A DNA stretch of 64,000 nucleotides from Fragilariopsis cylindrus CCMP1102. Lineage: Eukaryota > Bacillariophyta > Bacillariophyceae > Bacillariales > Bacillariaceae. Under the pieces are notes generated by a model. The model searched no databases and was not told the origin of the DNA. It was given only the letters and a program-made list of their open reading frames with translations. Shown in pieces: positions 9,030-20,035 of this stretch. The first letter of the stretch is position 1. Each line of letters opens with the position of its first letter. Made by a program: the position numbers and the translations under genes. Location of the stretch: assembly GCA_900095095.1 (NCBI GenBank), contig FMBT01000302.1, forward strand, positions 558,001 through 622,000, written 5' to 3'.

Positions 9030-12000
9030 TTAAATATCGCCGTCGCATTCTTCACTGCAGGAATCTTCCGTCAGGCACGCACCGGCTGCGAAAACCATGG
9101 AAGAACACTTGCAGGAGTTTTTGCCGGTGCAACTACCGGCTGCAGAGGAGAAAGTAGATTTGGTTCCCCAACATGAACCCTCACCAGTACAAGAACCAGC
9201 AGCAATGACACCACCAGCCTTGTAGCAGGAACCCTCGCCAGTACAAGAACCAGCAGCGATGACACCAGTAGTCCTGTAGCAGGCTCCTTTATTGGTGCAA
9301 GAACCAGCAGCGATGGAACCTTTGCTCACTCCAACACAGGCACCCCCGCCAAGACACGAATTAGCCCCAACATAGATGGCTAAACATTGGCAGTTTGTGC
9401 CTGGACCAATGCAACTTCCGGCGCCAACTGTGATCGGATCCGAACTACAAACAGCGCTAGGAGAAGCACTTGAATCAGCGCTTGGATACGCACTAGGAAT
9501 TGCACTGGGAGCAAGACTGGGGGCAGCACTTGGATCAAAACTTGGAGCAGTACTAGGTGCATCACTTGGTGATTGACTAGGTTTAAGGCTCGGACCAGAA
9601 CTTGGACCAGAACTTGGACTAGCGCTAGGAATACCACTAGGTACAAAACTTGGTTTCAAACTTGAGACAGCAATCGGTTTGCTACTCGGATCAACACTAG
9701 GAATTGAACTTGGCAATGAACTTGGTACAGTGCTGGGAGGCAAAATTACAGTAGCTTCTATCCCTGATTCTCCATCTAACTTTTCAGCATACTCTCCTGT
9801 TCCGACTGCTACTTCGATAGCATCTGCGCATTCTGCAGTGTTAAAGTTTGAAGAAGGTGGGGCAGTGAAGGTACATGGGACGTTATAACACGTAGAATTA
9901 GTTACATCTTCGTTAGAATTCGCAGCAATATCGTCACAGAGTATCACTACTGGATCACATTCGACATCAAGATCTGAATCATTCGATAGAAAACGTTGGC
10001 GTATAACTATGTTTGTTAAACTACCAGCAATTCTTCTTGCCGTCTTAAGAGCACCTAAAGAAAGACAAAAAAGATAAATAATTTGTTAAAAATAGTTCAT
10101 AATGGTAAAAAAAACAATGTTCTGAGGGAAAAAGAAAGGGTTTTGGCTTACCTTCTTTAATTTCGACAGTAGTAACACTTGGTTGTACTGCAAAAAGAAC
10201 TGCAACAGTAGTCGAAGGTGTCATAGTTGGCACACTTGAGGGCATTGCACTTGGTTCGAAACTTGGGACAGTACTCGGTTTGCTACTCGGATCATGACTT
10301 GGAGCAGAACTAGGTACATCACTTGGTGATTGACTAGGCTTAAAGCTCGGTTCGTTACTCGTCCCAATACAAAAGGAATAACTAGCCTCGAATTTTTCAA
10401 CGCCACCACCCTCAAATACAATTTCATTATCCAAATATAATTTGTAGTTTCCTTGACCATTATAAGGAGCATTACCGCGTCGATCTTCAATTTTGAATGT
10501 ATAACACTTGTTGGACTCGAGACAATAATGTGATCCATCAATTGGATAAAAATATGAACTCCTTGCTCGATGATTTGTTCTGGGTGCAGATTCAATGACC
10601 GTATTGGAATCATTCTCGATTAATTTCCAAGAAACTGCATTATTGTAATTACCGGTATTTAATGCAATAGAGAATCGTCCATTACCATTTGAAGATCCAC
10701 ATGATATTGTTGGACTCTCGGTGGGAACACCGTCACTTAATGTTGTAATTTCAATAGGTGCATCTCGGCCTGAATTGGTATATGGCTTGACACGAATTGT
10801 AACATCAAATACTGTTCCACCAAAATTGTATATTGTATATGATTGTCCAGGTTTTAGATCAGCAATACGATTCGATTCTCCATAATTGGTAGGTCCACCA
10901 CTATTTTTTTCAAATAGAATAACTTCATTGGCAGCCTGGAGTGTTCCTTCATTGATACCAGCCTTCAAGTTGTATCCCAAATAATAATCATTTCCAAATG
11001 TTTCACCAAATTCCACTAATCGCAACGTCACCAATTGATCGTTGTTTGAACCATTCACTTGATAATCAGTAATTCCATTCAATACAAAATCGACCACTGA
11101 ATTTTTATTCTGAAGTGGATCAAATGATTCTTGAGCATTGGTATACCATCCGGTTTGAAAGTTTTTCGCTGCATTAAAACACTGCTTGGGTCCATCATCT
11201 TTGTTGTAACCGTATCCCATGATACATGATTGATCTCTGTAGGCAAGTCCATCTTTATTCGAATGACCGAACCCGATGTTATGGCCAATTTCATGCATTT
11301 GTACACTCACACTACGACACCAAGAATTATTGCAGACACTCAACCATGAATTGACGTAGGCATAGGCAAGCCAATTCCCAGTTCCGGGTGGCAAACAAAT
11401 CATCACTAAGTCATAGTCAGATGAAATATTTCCATATTCTTCTCTAGCCTGCGCTTCTACGGCACCACGAACGGCATAATGGGTGTTGAAGGATGCAGCT
11501 ATATTAATAGAGATAGTAGTAATCCCATTAGTAATACTCGAAGTACCATCATTATTTGGTCTGTTGGCAGCTGGTTCAATAATGAGTTGATCTTTTGAAC
11601 AAGATGCATATCCACTGTAAAGGAGAGTTGATAAAAGGAGAGAAAGGAAGAAAGAGTGGGGAGAGTTAGTGATTGATCGATCGATTGAAAATAGATAGAA
11701 AGAAACAGAGAATATACATGTTGCGATTCGATTTCGATTCAACTTGAGCTTACGTCTTTAATGAATATTCATCATCAAAAACATCATTCTTCAATTGTGC
11801 CTCGTCAGCATCGTTTGAGACACCGTTCGAATCAATCACCTTAATTACCAGTATAGACAATGTTCCAGGATTCGGCGATATTAATGATCGTGACGAACGT
11901 AATGGACCACCGCCACCACCATTACCATTACCAGCATTATTTAATCGTCGTCGTTGTTTGTAATGACGATCGTGGGTATCAGGAAGAGATATTACTTCCA

Positions 12001-12987
12001 GTGTGGCTGTATTGGGAATATTCATCTTCATTTCACCCGTATCAAGAGATTCTTCAATATAGGCACCGGTTGTCTTTAAGAGAGAGGCGCCTGATTGAGC
12101 ACCCTTCTCATCGATGACTTTCTTCGTGAGAACATCATCCGTCACGAAATCGATAAAGGAACGTCCATTCAATTTGTCCATGGCTACATGGTGTGGGAAT
12201 TCACACACCCAAGCATTTGATATCCCTTCTCTCTCGATATGATTTTCAAACTGTGTTTCTCTCATTACCAATAAACAATCCAAATTATCATTTTCCAAAT
12301 GTCGATGACGATGTGTAGATGTATCGGTAATAGACCATACTACAGCTGGCGTATCACTTGATCTGCTAGTAGGATCCTTGCTCGGTTTGTTGCGTAGCAC
12401 GTTCGTTGGTGCGTTCGACGGCTTGTTGCTAATCGTTGGTCGAGGCTGTGTTGTAGATTCAGATGAATAGAAAATGAGATGAAAATCATAGTTACAGCAG
12501 CAACAACAATAACAACAACAACAAATAACATCAAGAACCAAACAAATTATACGACGAGAATACTTACAGCTACAGTTGGTGGATTTGTTGGTGTCACATT
12601 TGAAGAAGTACTTGGACAGGCATTCACCGAAACAGTGAAGGTGCAGGTGGCTACATTGTCCTTGTTGTCTACGTATTTCACGGTGACAAGTGTGTTACCG
12701 ACTGGAAACAAAATACCGCTTACGTGGGTCGTCGAGACAAGAGAAGGATTGGAATCGCAGTCATCTTCCGCTGTAGTTACCCATGTTGCCGCGCTCGAGC
12801 CTCCGCATGTAACAGCATTGACAGTGTGGTCTTGACAGTCCACTCCGTCGATCTTGATAGTAGGGGCTGTCGTGTCAAAAAAGGTTCCCTGAATGTTCGC
12901 TGGATAGAGGTCCTGCACCTCGATTCCATGGGAATGGACTTGCGAGAGTCCCCCAATGAGAAAAATGGCAGCGATGGAGAAGTTCAT
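9030..12987 (-). CDS. Secreted multidomain protein: HYR domain, M11 (gametolysin-type) metallopeptidase, PSxxPS and Cys-rich repeats
   Basis: Four exons join in consistent phase: 12568..12987, 11754..12445, 10152..11614 and 9030..10054. All donors are GTAAGT/GTAAGC and all introns end in AG (122, 139 and 97 nt). The product is about 1199 aa. In order: signal peptide (1-20); HYR-like domain with GNTLVTVKYVDNKDNVATC (to about 130); a short Pro/Ser linker; a prodomain-like region; a peptidase with HEIGHNIGFGHS (about 477-488, HExxHxxGxxH zinc site) and CIMGYGYN downstream, typical of M11; a PSxxPS linker (about 795-835); a small Cys segment; a second long PSxxPS tract (about 965-1065); and about seven AAGSC(T)xxxSC repeats to the end. 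M11 enzymes cleave extracellular matrix or wall glycoproteins. The protein is likely secreted or wall-bound. The ice-binding fragment directly downstream may once have been part of it. Confidence 0.82.
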
Positions 12988-13413
12988 CGTAGAATAAAGG
13001 AATTGTAAAACAAAGTAAGCTGTACAGTATATGGTCCGTTTTTTTTTTGAAATTATGTACCGACAGCGAGTTTCTAAAGATTAGTCCCCTCGTTCCTTAC
13101 CAGCAGTAATACAATAGTTGTCATAGATCTTACAAATCAGATATTTCTGTTCGCTAACTATGTTGTACTTTTAACTTACTTCATTGTTCGTACGCGACGA
13201 TGGTATCATGTATGCATGATACCATTGCGTATTTGTATAAGAATTTAATAGTAAACCTTAGGATCTTGTTAAACTACGACTACCTTGCTGGTACAATAAA
13301 TCGTGTTTAGTCTGAGTATCACGAAAAAAATCAAAAAAAGTTCCTGAGCATTTAATCATTCCCAATCCCCATTTTCTTTTCTTTTTATTTACGACGAATA
13401 ATTTGTTATTTCC
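12988..13413. other. Upstream region of the HYR-M11 gene
   Basis: No gene seen. Contains the long palindrome at 13200-13225 and AT-rich DNA. A 15-bp word (TCCTGAGCATTTAAT) at 13342-13356 recurs at 13656-13670, on the other side of the inverted-repeat element. Confidence 0.6.
13200..13225. promoter_or_regulatory. 26-bp inverted repeat (11-bp arms, 4-base centre)
   Basis: Arms ATGGTATCATG and CATGATACCAT are exact complements around TATG, about 210 bp upstream of the HYR-M11 start codon. Could be an operator-like dimer site or a chance palindrome. Confidence 0.45.
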
Positions 13414-13634
13414 CTTCCTCCAGCGAACGCTTAATTCACGCGCGCTATCGTCTGAAAATGTAGCGTCTAATTAATAGGTGCAAAGACGAAATTTGCAAGG
13501 AGGATCAGGGAAACTTGTGACTTTAACCCTCTATTTTGTGAGAAGATCTTAATATTTTAAGGTTTTAGCGGCCTTTTACACACGCTAAATTTTCAGACCA
13601 TATCGCGCGTGAATTAAGCGTTCGCTGGAGGAAG
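13414..13634. mobile_element. MITE-like element with about 52-bp terminal inverted repeats
   Basis: The 221-bp segment starts CTTCCTCCAGCGAACGCTTA and ends with its complement. The arms match over about 52 bp with only a few mismatches and enclose about 117 bp with no ORF. Length, long inverted ends and lack of coding capacity fit a non-autonomous DNA transposon (MITE/foldback). No clear target duplication touches the ends. A 15-bp direct repeat lies further out (13342 and 13656), so the true element could be larger. The superfamily cannot be named. Confidence 0.7.
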
Positions 13635-13774
13635 TACTATGATGGAAAAAAATGGTCCTGAGCATTTAATATGATGGGAGTGAAATGCGTTTGCCAGATA
13701 GTACAGTAATTTTAGTCGTAAAAGAGAGTGAGAAAGAGAGAGTTGTATTGTTAGATAGTTATTCACACAATTTA

Positions 13775-13942
13775 CAACAAATGCTCCTCGAAGATAATAC
13801 TACTAGTAGCAGTAATAGCAATAAACGTCGTAAGAAAGAAGTTTAACATCAACCGTTGAGTGGTATTTCGGGTAGCTACTAAAATACTAGTAAGTAATTG
13901 AATAATTGATTCTTCAATAACAAAACATAACTACAGTATTAT
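13775..13942 (+). pseudogene. Duplicated 3' end (last codons plus 3' flank) of the TDP1-like gene
   Basis: Nearly identical to 7493..7650. It repeats the last 22 or so codons of the TDP1-like gene including its stop, plus about 90 bp of 3' flank, with small indels and substitutions. No other part of the gene is present here. It is therefore a truncated duplicate left by segmental duplication or repair, not a gene. Confidence 0.88.
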
Positions 13943-14204
13943 TAATTAAATAGCATTTGCTACATCTACAGAAATAATATCATTCGCCTTGATTTAAGTA
14001 GATAACCAAGTATGTTCGATACGGCTACTTTATGAATGAATGGAAGACCACGTTTATACGTATACATCGTGTAGTCAAACTTATCTGTCGGCGTTTTCAG
14101 TGGCTGTCCGAGTAGAACAATTGAAAACTCCTATCCTGTAGCGCACGCTTCGGCCAAACTAAATTCCTTTCAGTCCAGGTAAAAAAGTAGCGCATCTTCA
14201 GTAT

Positions 14205-14726
14205 CTAGTACTCGTCTTTGTAAGTATCAATCGACTTGGCATCGGCCATTGGAACAACGTCGTCACTGTAGGATGCCATCTGGATGCCTTCTCGATCCAT
14301 CTTTTCGTGGGGCACTGGACTGTAATCAAACACTGACCTTTCCAGGGCCACGCAACGGGGTGCTTCGACGCAGCAGCCGCAATTGGGATAACAGGACAAG
14401 CAGTCGTAAGCACAAACCGGAGTATCGAGATACTCGTTATCCAGGGGCAAGGCTATGACTTCCTTAATGCAGCACATCTGGCAGGCACCTTTGCAACAGG
14501 TGTCTGGCTCCTTGCAGCCACAGGCACAGAGGAGGCAGCCAATTTTGCAGCATTCGTTGTTGTTGGAATTGGTTACCATCCCACATCCCGTACATTCCTC
14601 TCCTGGTGCACATGCAATTTCTCGAATGCAGCACAATAATTGACTCTTTCTCTTGCATCCACAGATGCAATCGTCAAATTCACAACCTGACCAGAAGCAG
14701 CCGATGGCGTGTAGTAGAGGAGCCAT
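14205..14726 (-). CDS. Small cysteine-rich protein of unknown function
   Basis: 173 aa with roughly 30 cysteines, many as CC or CxC pairs, in residues 10-126, then an acidic Cys-free tail. There is no signal peptide or clear membrane helix. The cysteine pattern (CKIGCLLCACGC, CCKGACQMCC, CLSCYPNCGCC) recalls metal-binding or iron-sulfur-free zinc proteins and uncharacterised algal Cys-rich families, but no named domain is recognised. It is not a classical metallothionein (too long, with aromatic residues). The start ATG at 14726 gives a complete frame. No intron is needed. Confidence 0.7.
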   Translation of the reverse strand: MAPLLHAIGCFWSGCEFDDCICGCKRKSQLLCCIREIACAPGEECTGCGMVTNSNNNECCKIGCLLCACGCKEPDTCCKGACQMCCIKEVIALPLDNEYLDTPVCAYDCLSCYPNCGCCVEAPRCVALERSVFDYSPVPHEKMDREGIQMASYSDDVVPMADAKSIDTYKDEY

Positions 14727-15481
14727 ATTGTTTCTTGATGGAGGGGGCTTTATTTATTCTGCTATTAGAGAAGGTTATGGCAGTACAGGTTAAAAATTAA
14801 AATTGTATTCCTTATTATTTGCATTATCATTGAAGTTTGCACATTCCTTTCGACGACAACACAACAATACGCGTACACTACAGTTTTTGGCTGGAAGAAC
14901 GCGACGCCACTCACGACTCACTCGTCCCCAGCTTCTCCTTGCCTTGTTCTCCTCTCAAAAAGAAAGGAGAACAACGTTTCATTTTCTTTCTGATACGTTT
15001 TGGGCTATAATGAAATATGTCGCGCGCGCCTTATTGAAGCTTCTTTCCGTTATAGAAGGCGTTAAACTTTCGATATTTTTTCAAAAACACTTACACACAC
15101 AACAGAACAATGCAATTACTTAAGTAATAATATAATTGAAGTAAACGGCGCTTTCCATACTTAGATCTAGAGCTGTTGTTCCATTATGAATTATTTTGTG
15201 ATTCTTGTTTGCATTTCGCCGATTTTGAATAATAACGTCAAACATCTGATCATTCGAATCTTTTTATACTGCGTGGGTAGTTTTGAACACTGTACAACAA
15301 CAACAATAAAACTACTGCGACTGCGACTGCGACTACTACTGCGACTACTAGTACTGTAATAGAAAATGTTTGATAAAACTATCCACCTGTTACAATATAA
15401 ATAATAACGATACGGTAGTACGGAAAATTTAAGGTAGATCGAACTACACATACATCTGTGAACATAACATCTTTGTGTATC

Positions 15482-16066
15482 ATGATGAAGGGAAATAATA
15501 GCAATAGCAATGGCGATAAAGATAAAGATAACGATAACTATGAAGACAATGATAGCTCATTGAACTTCGACGATTGGATTGGAACAAAAAAACAAAATCG
15601 ATATGGAAAAAAGCGATTAGATGATAGTACTAGCACTTGTCCTACAGTTTGTATGGAAGATAGTACGAGTAGTAGTTCTTTTTTGGAAGGTAGTGAATCA
15701 AGTGTGAAGTATATACAGAAGCTTGTCGAAGTTGATGACGAATACGAATGTGAAGAAGAAGAAGAAGAAGAAGAAGAAGAAGGAGAGCAACAAGGAAACT
15801 ACTCGGCGACGAATAATGAATTCAATAACTCGATGAACTCGATGAACTTCACTCAAAGACGTCGTTCAAAGACAAGAGCAGTAGCACGAAAAGAAATTCA
15901 ATCTCTCTCGATGAGCGTTAAGTGTCTACCCCGTGAGCTGGAGATGGAAAAGGTAGAAAAAATAGTAGCACGAAAAGAAATTCAATCTCTCTCGACGAGC
16001 GTTAAGTGTCTACCCCGTACGTTGGAGATGAAAAAGGTAGAAAAAATAAGAGGAAAGGACAGATAA
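15482..16066 (+). CDS. Hypothetical acidic protein with two C-terminal tandem repeats
   Basis: Starting at the first ATG of the frame (15482) it encodes about 194 aa. The N-terminus is Asn/Asp/Ser-rich and carries a poly-Glu run (about residues 92-104). The C-terminus is basic, with two copies of a 28-residue unit beginning VARKEIQSLS and ending EKI. The repeats differ at only a few positions. No known domain is recognised. The open frame across a recent tandem repeat suggests, but does not prove, a real gene. Neighbours give no functional clue. Confidence 0.5.
   Translation: MMKGNNSNSNGDKDKDNDNYEDNDSSLNFDDWIGTKKQNRYGKKRLDDSTSTCPTVCMEDSTSSSSFLEGSESSVKYIQKLVEVDDEYECEEEEEEEEEEGEQQGNYSATNNEFNNSMNSMNFTQRRRSKTRAVARKEIQSLSMSVKCLPRELEMEKVEKIVARKEIQSLSTSVKCLPRTLEMKKVEKIRGKDR
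15881..16048 (+). repeat. 84-bp coding tandem duplication (2 copies)
   Basis: 15881-15964 and 15965-16048 are almost identical 84-bp units (28 codons), so the duplication keeps frame. The few differences suggest a recent event. Confidence 0.85.
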
Positions 16067-19000
16067 TACGAACTGCTTCTATTACCTAAAATAACGAACG
16101 AAGACGCGAGCTAAACAGCGAATATTACACGGGGAGAGCAACTAAAGTTGTGTGGTGACATTTTAAGAATGGAGAGAAGCTTATTTGAGAAGGCAAATCA
16201 TATAAAATGGAATGATATGCATGCGCATAATAATAAGCTCTTTTATAGAATTGGACTGAGATTTGAAGGCGATGTACAGTACAGTATCGATGTGAATATT
16301 GGCAGTTGAACTTGAAAGAAAATTCTGGATGTACCTGCCCTCTGAGCATTGTATTCGCCATTCCATGCTCCTGGAGCCTGGAGGACAACCCATGTTCTTT
16401 CCTAATAATTCATCTCTGTTGAATCTAAAAGTACGGTTCTTGGCTGAGAGTGATACGACGACGAAGACTGCAACTACTAGTAACGCCATACGAGTTTTCC
16501 GTATCCCGTGTGGTTCGTTCCTATCCTTTGTTCCGCCGTTGCCCGTGGAGAACCCATGTTATTTTCTTTCCTACTGGAATCAAGCTTTGTTTCTAAAAAA
16601 TGTGGTTCTTGATTGATAAAGCGACGCCGCTACTACCACGACGACGCTACGACACCTACTGTGATCGGAAAGAAAAAATATAATAAATTAAAGTATTGAT
16701 TAGCAAACTACCGTAATGCAATTAGTTAGGATAACAATATACAAAACGTATCGACCTATGCTGTTTTTCTTCTTTCTTCATCGTGTAAACTTCTGTGCGT
16801 ACAGTAATCAAATACTGCACAGTTAGTAACTGGTCTTCATTCCAATCTTGATATTTTTTAACTTGAAGGAGATTCTTTGATTTTTTTTTAACTCGTACTT
16901 TTTTGGACCTGGGAGAAGAACCTCAATGTTAGGACTATTGTTCGGGCCAAATAGATCCAGTTATTACCTGTGTTGTGCAATGTAGATACAACTAAGTATC
17001 CCAAACTCCTTCCCTGCAATTTGTGAACAGCTCTTCCATTAGCTATTTTAATCAAACATAATTTCTTCCCTATGTGTTGTATATTTTTTGTGTTGGATGT
17101 AATTCTTCACTCAAACATAGGTAATGGGGTCCATGCTTTTTGCTGCAGCTGCTGTTTGCACTTCAAGTCTTATTGCCATTGGTCTGCTGTCCACTTTTTT
17201 TCTGTTCTCTTGCAATTCTAGTATACCATAAATCCAGCATGATTTCCATCAACAAATCTTACATAATAACCATCAACATTATTTTCATATCCAATATCCT
17301 TTTATTTGTTTGTGAGGCTTTGAAAAGAACAAGGCAACCAAAGATTTGTTTCATTTGGCCCATAACTACAATCAAATACTTCAGAGGTTGTAGTAACATC
17401 AGAAATCTTGCAAGGAAATAGTTGTGAATGCCATTGACACCAGCTTTCCATAGGAGATTGCAGGTGGGGACTTAAATACTTGTTACACTGTATTATATTG
17501 CAGACAAAAAGGAAAGTGTAGTTGAGAGTGAAAGAAGATTGAACAGTGCAAGCTGACAAAAACTGGCTGAAATGTTGGCCAATTCCAGAAGATTTCATCC
17601 TCCATGCAACAAGTACACCACACAACGCCAGCTCACCAATTTTGGTCTCTTGAAAAAGAAAATCAATATTGGTCATATTCACCTTATTATTACGTTGATG
17701 GTATTAAATCTCTGAGATCCCTATTGGTATTCAAAGCTTCTTCTTATACACTGTGGAATCAAACCAAAGCTAAGCTCTTAGAAATCCCATATAGTCTCTC
17801 GTCTACAATAACATCAACACTGTGTCTAATGTCTAAGAGAGAATCTTAGAGGTAGTAAGTGGTTACATGTTAGTGGGGGGTCACGGCAAAGTTGAAGTAT
17901 CTGGTAACATATGTGACTAACAGTGATGAATATGATGAAGTGATGTCAAGAAGATATAGATTATCTCCTGCTGATTGGTATGATCATCAGGTCAGATGAA
18001 TGCAGAATATAGATAACCAAAAATACATTCAATGGAAAGAAAACCAAACTGAGGTTTATCAGATAATTCTTCATACTTTGTCAGATCAATAATGGCTTCA
18101 ACTCCACCTGCTGCCCCTGATCCTACTACTGCTGCTAATAGTAGTAGTTGTGGTTTTCTGGATCTTTGTTATGTGACTCCTTATTTGTCTAAAATAACTG
18201 AAACCTTGCACATTCATTTGACAGGGTCCAATGCTAAGTAAGAATTTTGTTGATCAATCATTGCGTGTGTGATACCTCGCGTTAGGAACTGGCAATGTGA
18301 AATCAGACTGTACTTTGAAAATATGTTGTGGTTGATGCAGATCTATTTACATCATTACTGGTACAGCAAATCATCATAGCTAATACCACCTTTATATTGT
18401 TCACCTCACCAGTAATATGAGGAAAGAAGATTACTAGTGGCTAAATTGTGCAAGATCTATGAAGATAAGGTAGGACCCACTTGCACAACATGTTGCAGTA
18501 CTGGAATATCTCCACAATTTTTAATGAAGATGTAGTTAATATACTTAAATAGCATTCCTTTTCTTCAACAGAAACAACAACACATCCATCCATCAGCAAT
18601 GCAGCAGTTATCTTATGTGCATTTTGTATGCATTCAGGTGGTGGAATTTTGTCTACATTAGGCTTCAGAAAGCAGAGGAGAATCAATTATTGTTGTAAGA
18701 GGTTGTTCCAGTTAAATCTAACCAAATCGGTGTTAGACAGAGAATAATAGAATGTGAGAAGTGGCTACCAAAATACTTTATGTAAATTGTAAGAGAGAGG
18801 AATAGGAATGAAATATAATGATGATGAACTAAAATAAATAATTGGCCCTCCAAAAGAAAAGATAAAAATAAAAAATAAAGACAAAAAAGTGAGAACAACA
18901 CTCACCTGGTATTCCAATGTGGATCCCGATCGTGATTGCCTTCGCTGAGCAGAGGGAAGCAGTGCTGTCGTGCAGCATCGAATCATCATTAAATTCGAAA

Positions 19001-19072
19001 ATCGAAACATATCCTAATAAATACAGCACAAGTAGATTGTGATGCATCTATGATGTTACGAAGATAACGACA
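16067..19072. other. 3-kb gene-poor stretch with decayed ORF fragments
   Basis: No gene can be supported. About 16376-16465 and 16545-16635 are diverged duplicates of each other (both contain ACCCATGTT..CTTTCCTA and GTGGTTCTTG/CGGTTCTTGG). Between 16.8 and 18.7 kb the base texture differs from the surrounding gene DNA and short ORFs appear on both strands. One is a 49-codon ORF from ATG 18092 beginning MASTPPAAPDPTT, preceded by readable but stop-broken peptide, which looks like an old repeat-derived coding remnant. A minus-strand ORF (18829..19047) ends at a GTGAGT donor and might be an orphan first exon. Confidence 0.45.
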
Positions 19073-19738
19073 ATGGTGACTATTAGTATAGTGGCTCTGC
19101 TACTCATATTCTTTCCGCATCATCCTTCCTCGTTGGCACTAATACCAATACCATCGTCTAGAGGAAGTGCTGATGTCGACACAATCAACAACAAGAGCAA
19201 CAACAACAACAACAACAACAACAGCGGTGGTGGTCGAAGGGAATTTTTGAAGAAATCTGCTACTGCATTAATGATAACGACTACTACGAGTGTTATTGTC
19301 TTTCCATCGTTGGCACATGCGGCCACGATGATGTCGAGTGACTACACTACAAGTATATATGATCTTTATAACGATGATTGTCAAACCGATTGTTTTTTGG
19401 ACTGTGCATTATCATCAAAAACGTCAACATCAACGCCAACGTCAACATCTTGGTGGACCAATAAGCTTCGAGGAAGGAACAATAATGACAATAACAATGC
19501 GAATGAATGCGAAAGAAAGTGTGTTCGAACAGGACGAAGATACTGTCAAGATAAGACAGCATCCTTATCATCACTTTCGCCATTATCGTCATCAAAAACG
19601 ATACGATACGTTGTTACGACCAAAGAACCACAGATTGTTCCAGCTAAACGAATACCTGGTCTACGTCTTCGATGGAGAGATGAATTTTTTAACGACATAG
19701 ATGACAGCAACAGCAACACCAGCACCATGTCACAATAA
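19073..19738 (+). CDS. Probable Tat-targeted thylakoid lumen protein, function unknown
   Basis: 221 aa. A hydrophobic N-terminus (about residues 3-22) serves as an ER-type signal for entry to the complex plastid. An Asn-rich spacer follows, then a twin-arginine transfer signal: GRREFLKKSATALM, a hydrophobic stretch and the cleavage-like AHAA (about residues 54-84). The predicted mature part has CxxxCxxxC (about 104-112) and a second CxxxCxxxxxxC cluster (about 145-158), which could form disulfides or bind metal. This bipartite-plus-Tat layout is characteristic of lumenal proteins such as small PSII/PSI assembly or electron-transfer factors, but no family is recognised. ATG at 19073 is the only sensible start. 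Confidence 0.68.
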   Translation: MVTISIVALLLIFFPHHPSSLALIPIPSSRGSADVDTINNKSNNNNNNNNSGGGRREFLKKSATALMITTTTSVIVFPSLAHAATMMSSDYTTSIYDLYNDDCQTDCFLDCALSSKTSTSTPTSTSWWTNKLRGRNNNDNNNANECERKCVRTGRRYCQDKTASLSSLSPLSSSKTIRYVVTTKEPQIVPAKRIPGLRLRWRDEFFNDIDDSNSNTSTMSQ

Positions 19739-20035
19739 GAAAGTAATTTTAGATACGTCGTTTTCATTTCGAAAACAAAGAACCGATCAATCAAATATAG
19801 ACAGAATTCTTACGTTGAATGGATCTACGAAAAAGATAGATCAAGCAAGAAACAGCAAACTTGTAGAGTTGTTTTATCTCAATATTTGATCTATTTATTT
19901 CAATTACGTATTATATTATATTCAATTTGTCCCACTTCCTATTACGCATACGTACATAGTCTTCCAGATAGTACGTCATTTATTGTAACTCATTAAGTAC
20001 ACGTGTATTACTGAATAGTTGTTGTTGCTGTTGTT

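Noticed and set aside
15458-15481. Upstream start of the acidic repeat protein
   Set aside because: The codon at 15458 is GTG, not ATG; nuclear genes start at ATG, so 15482 was chosen.
18829-19047. Minus-strand ORF ending at a GTGAGT donor
   Set aside because: No convincing acceptor and second exon could be found; kept only as a remark.
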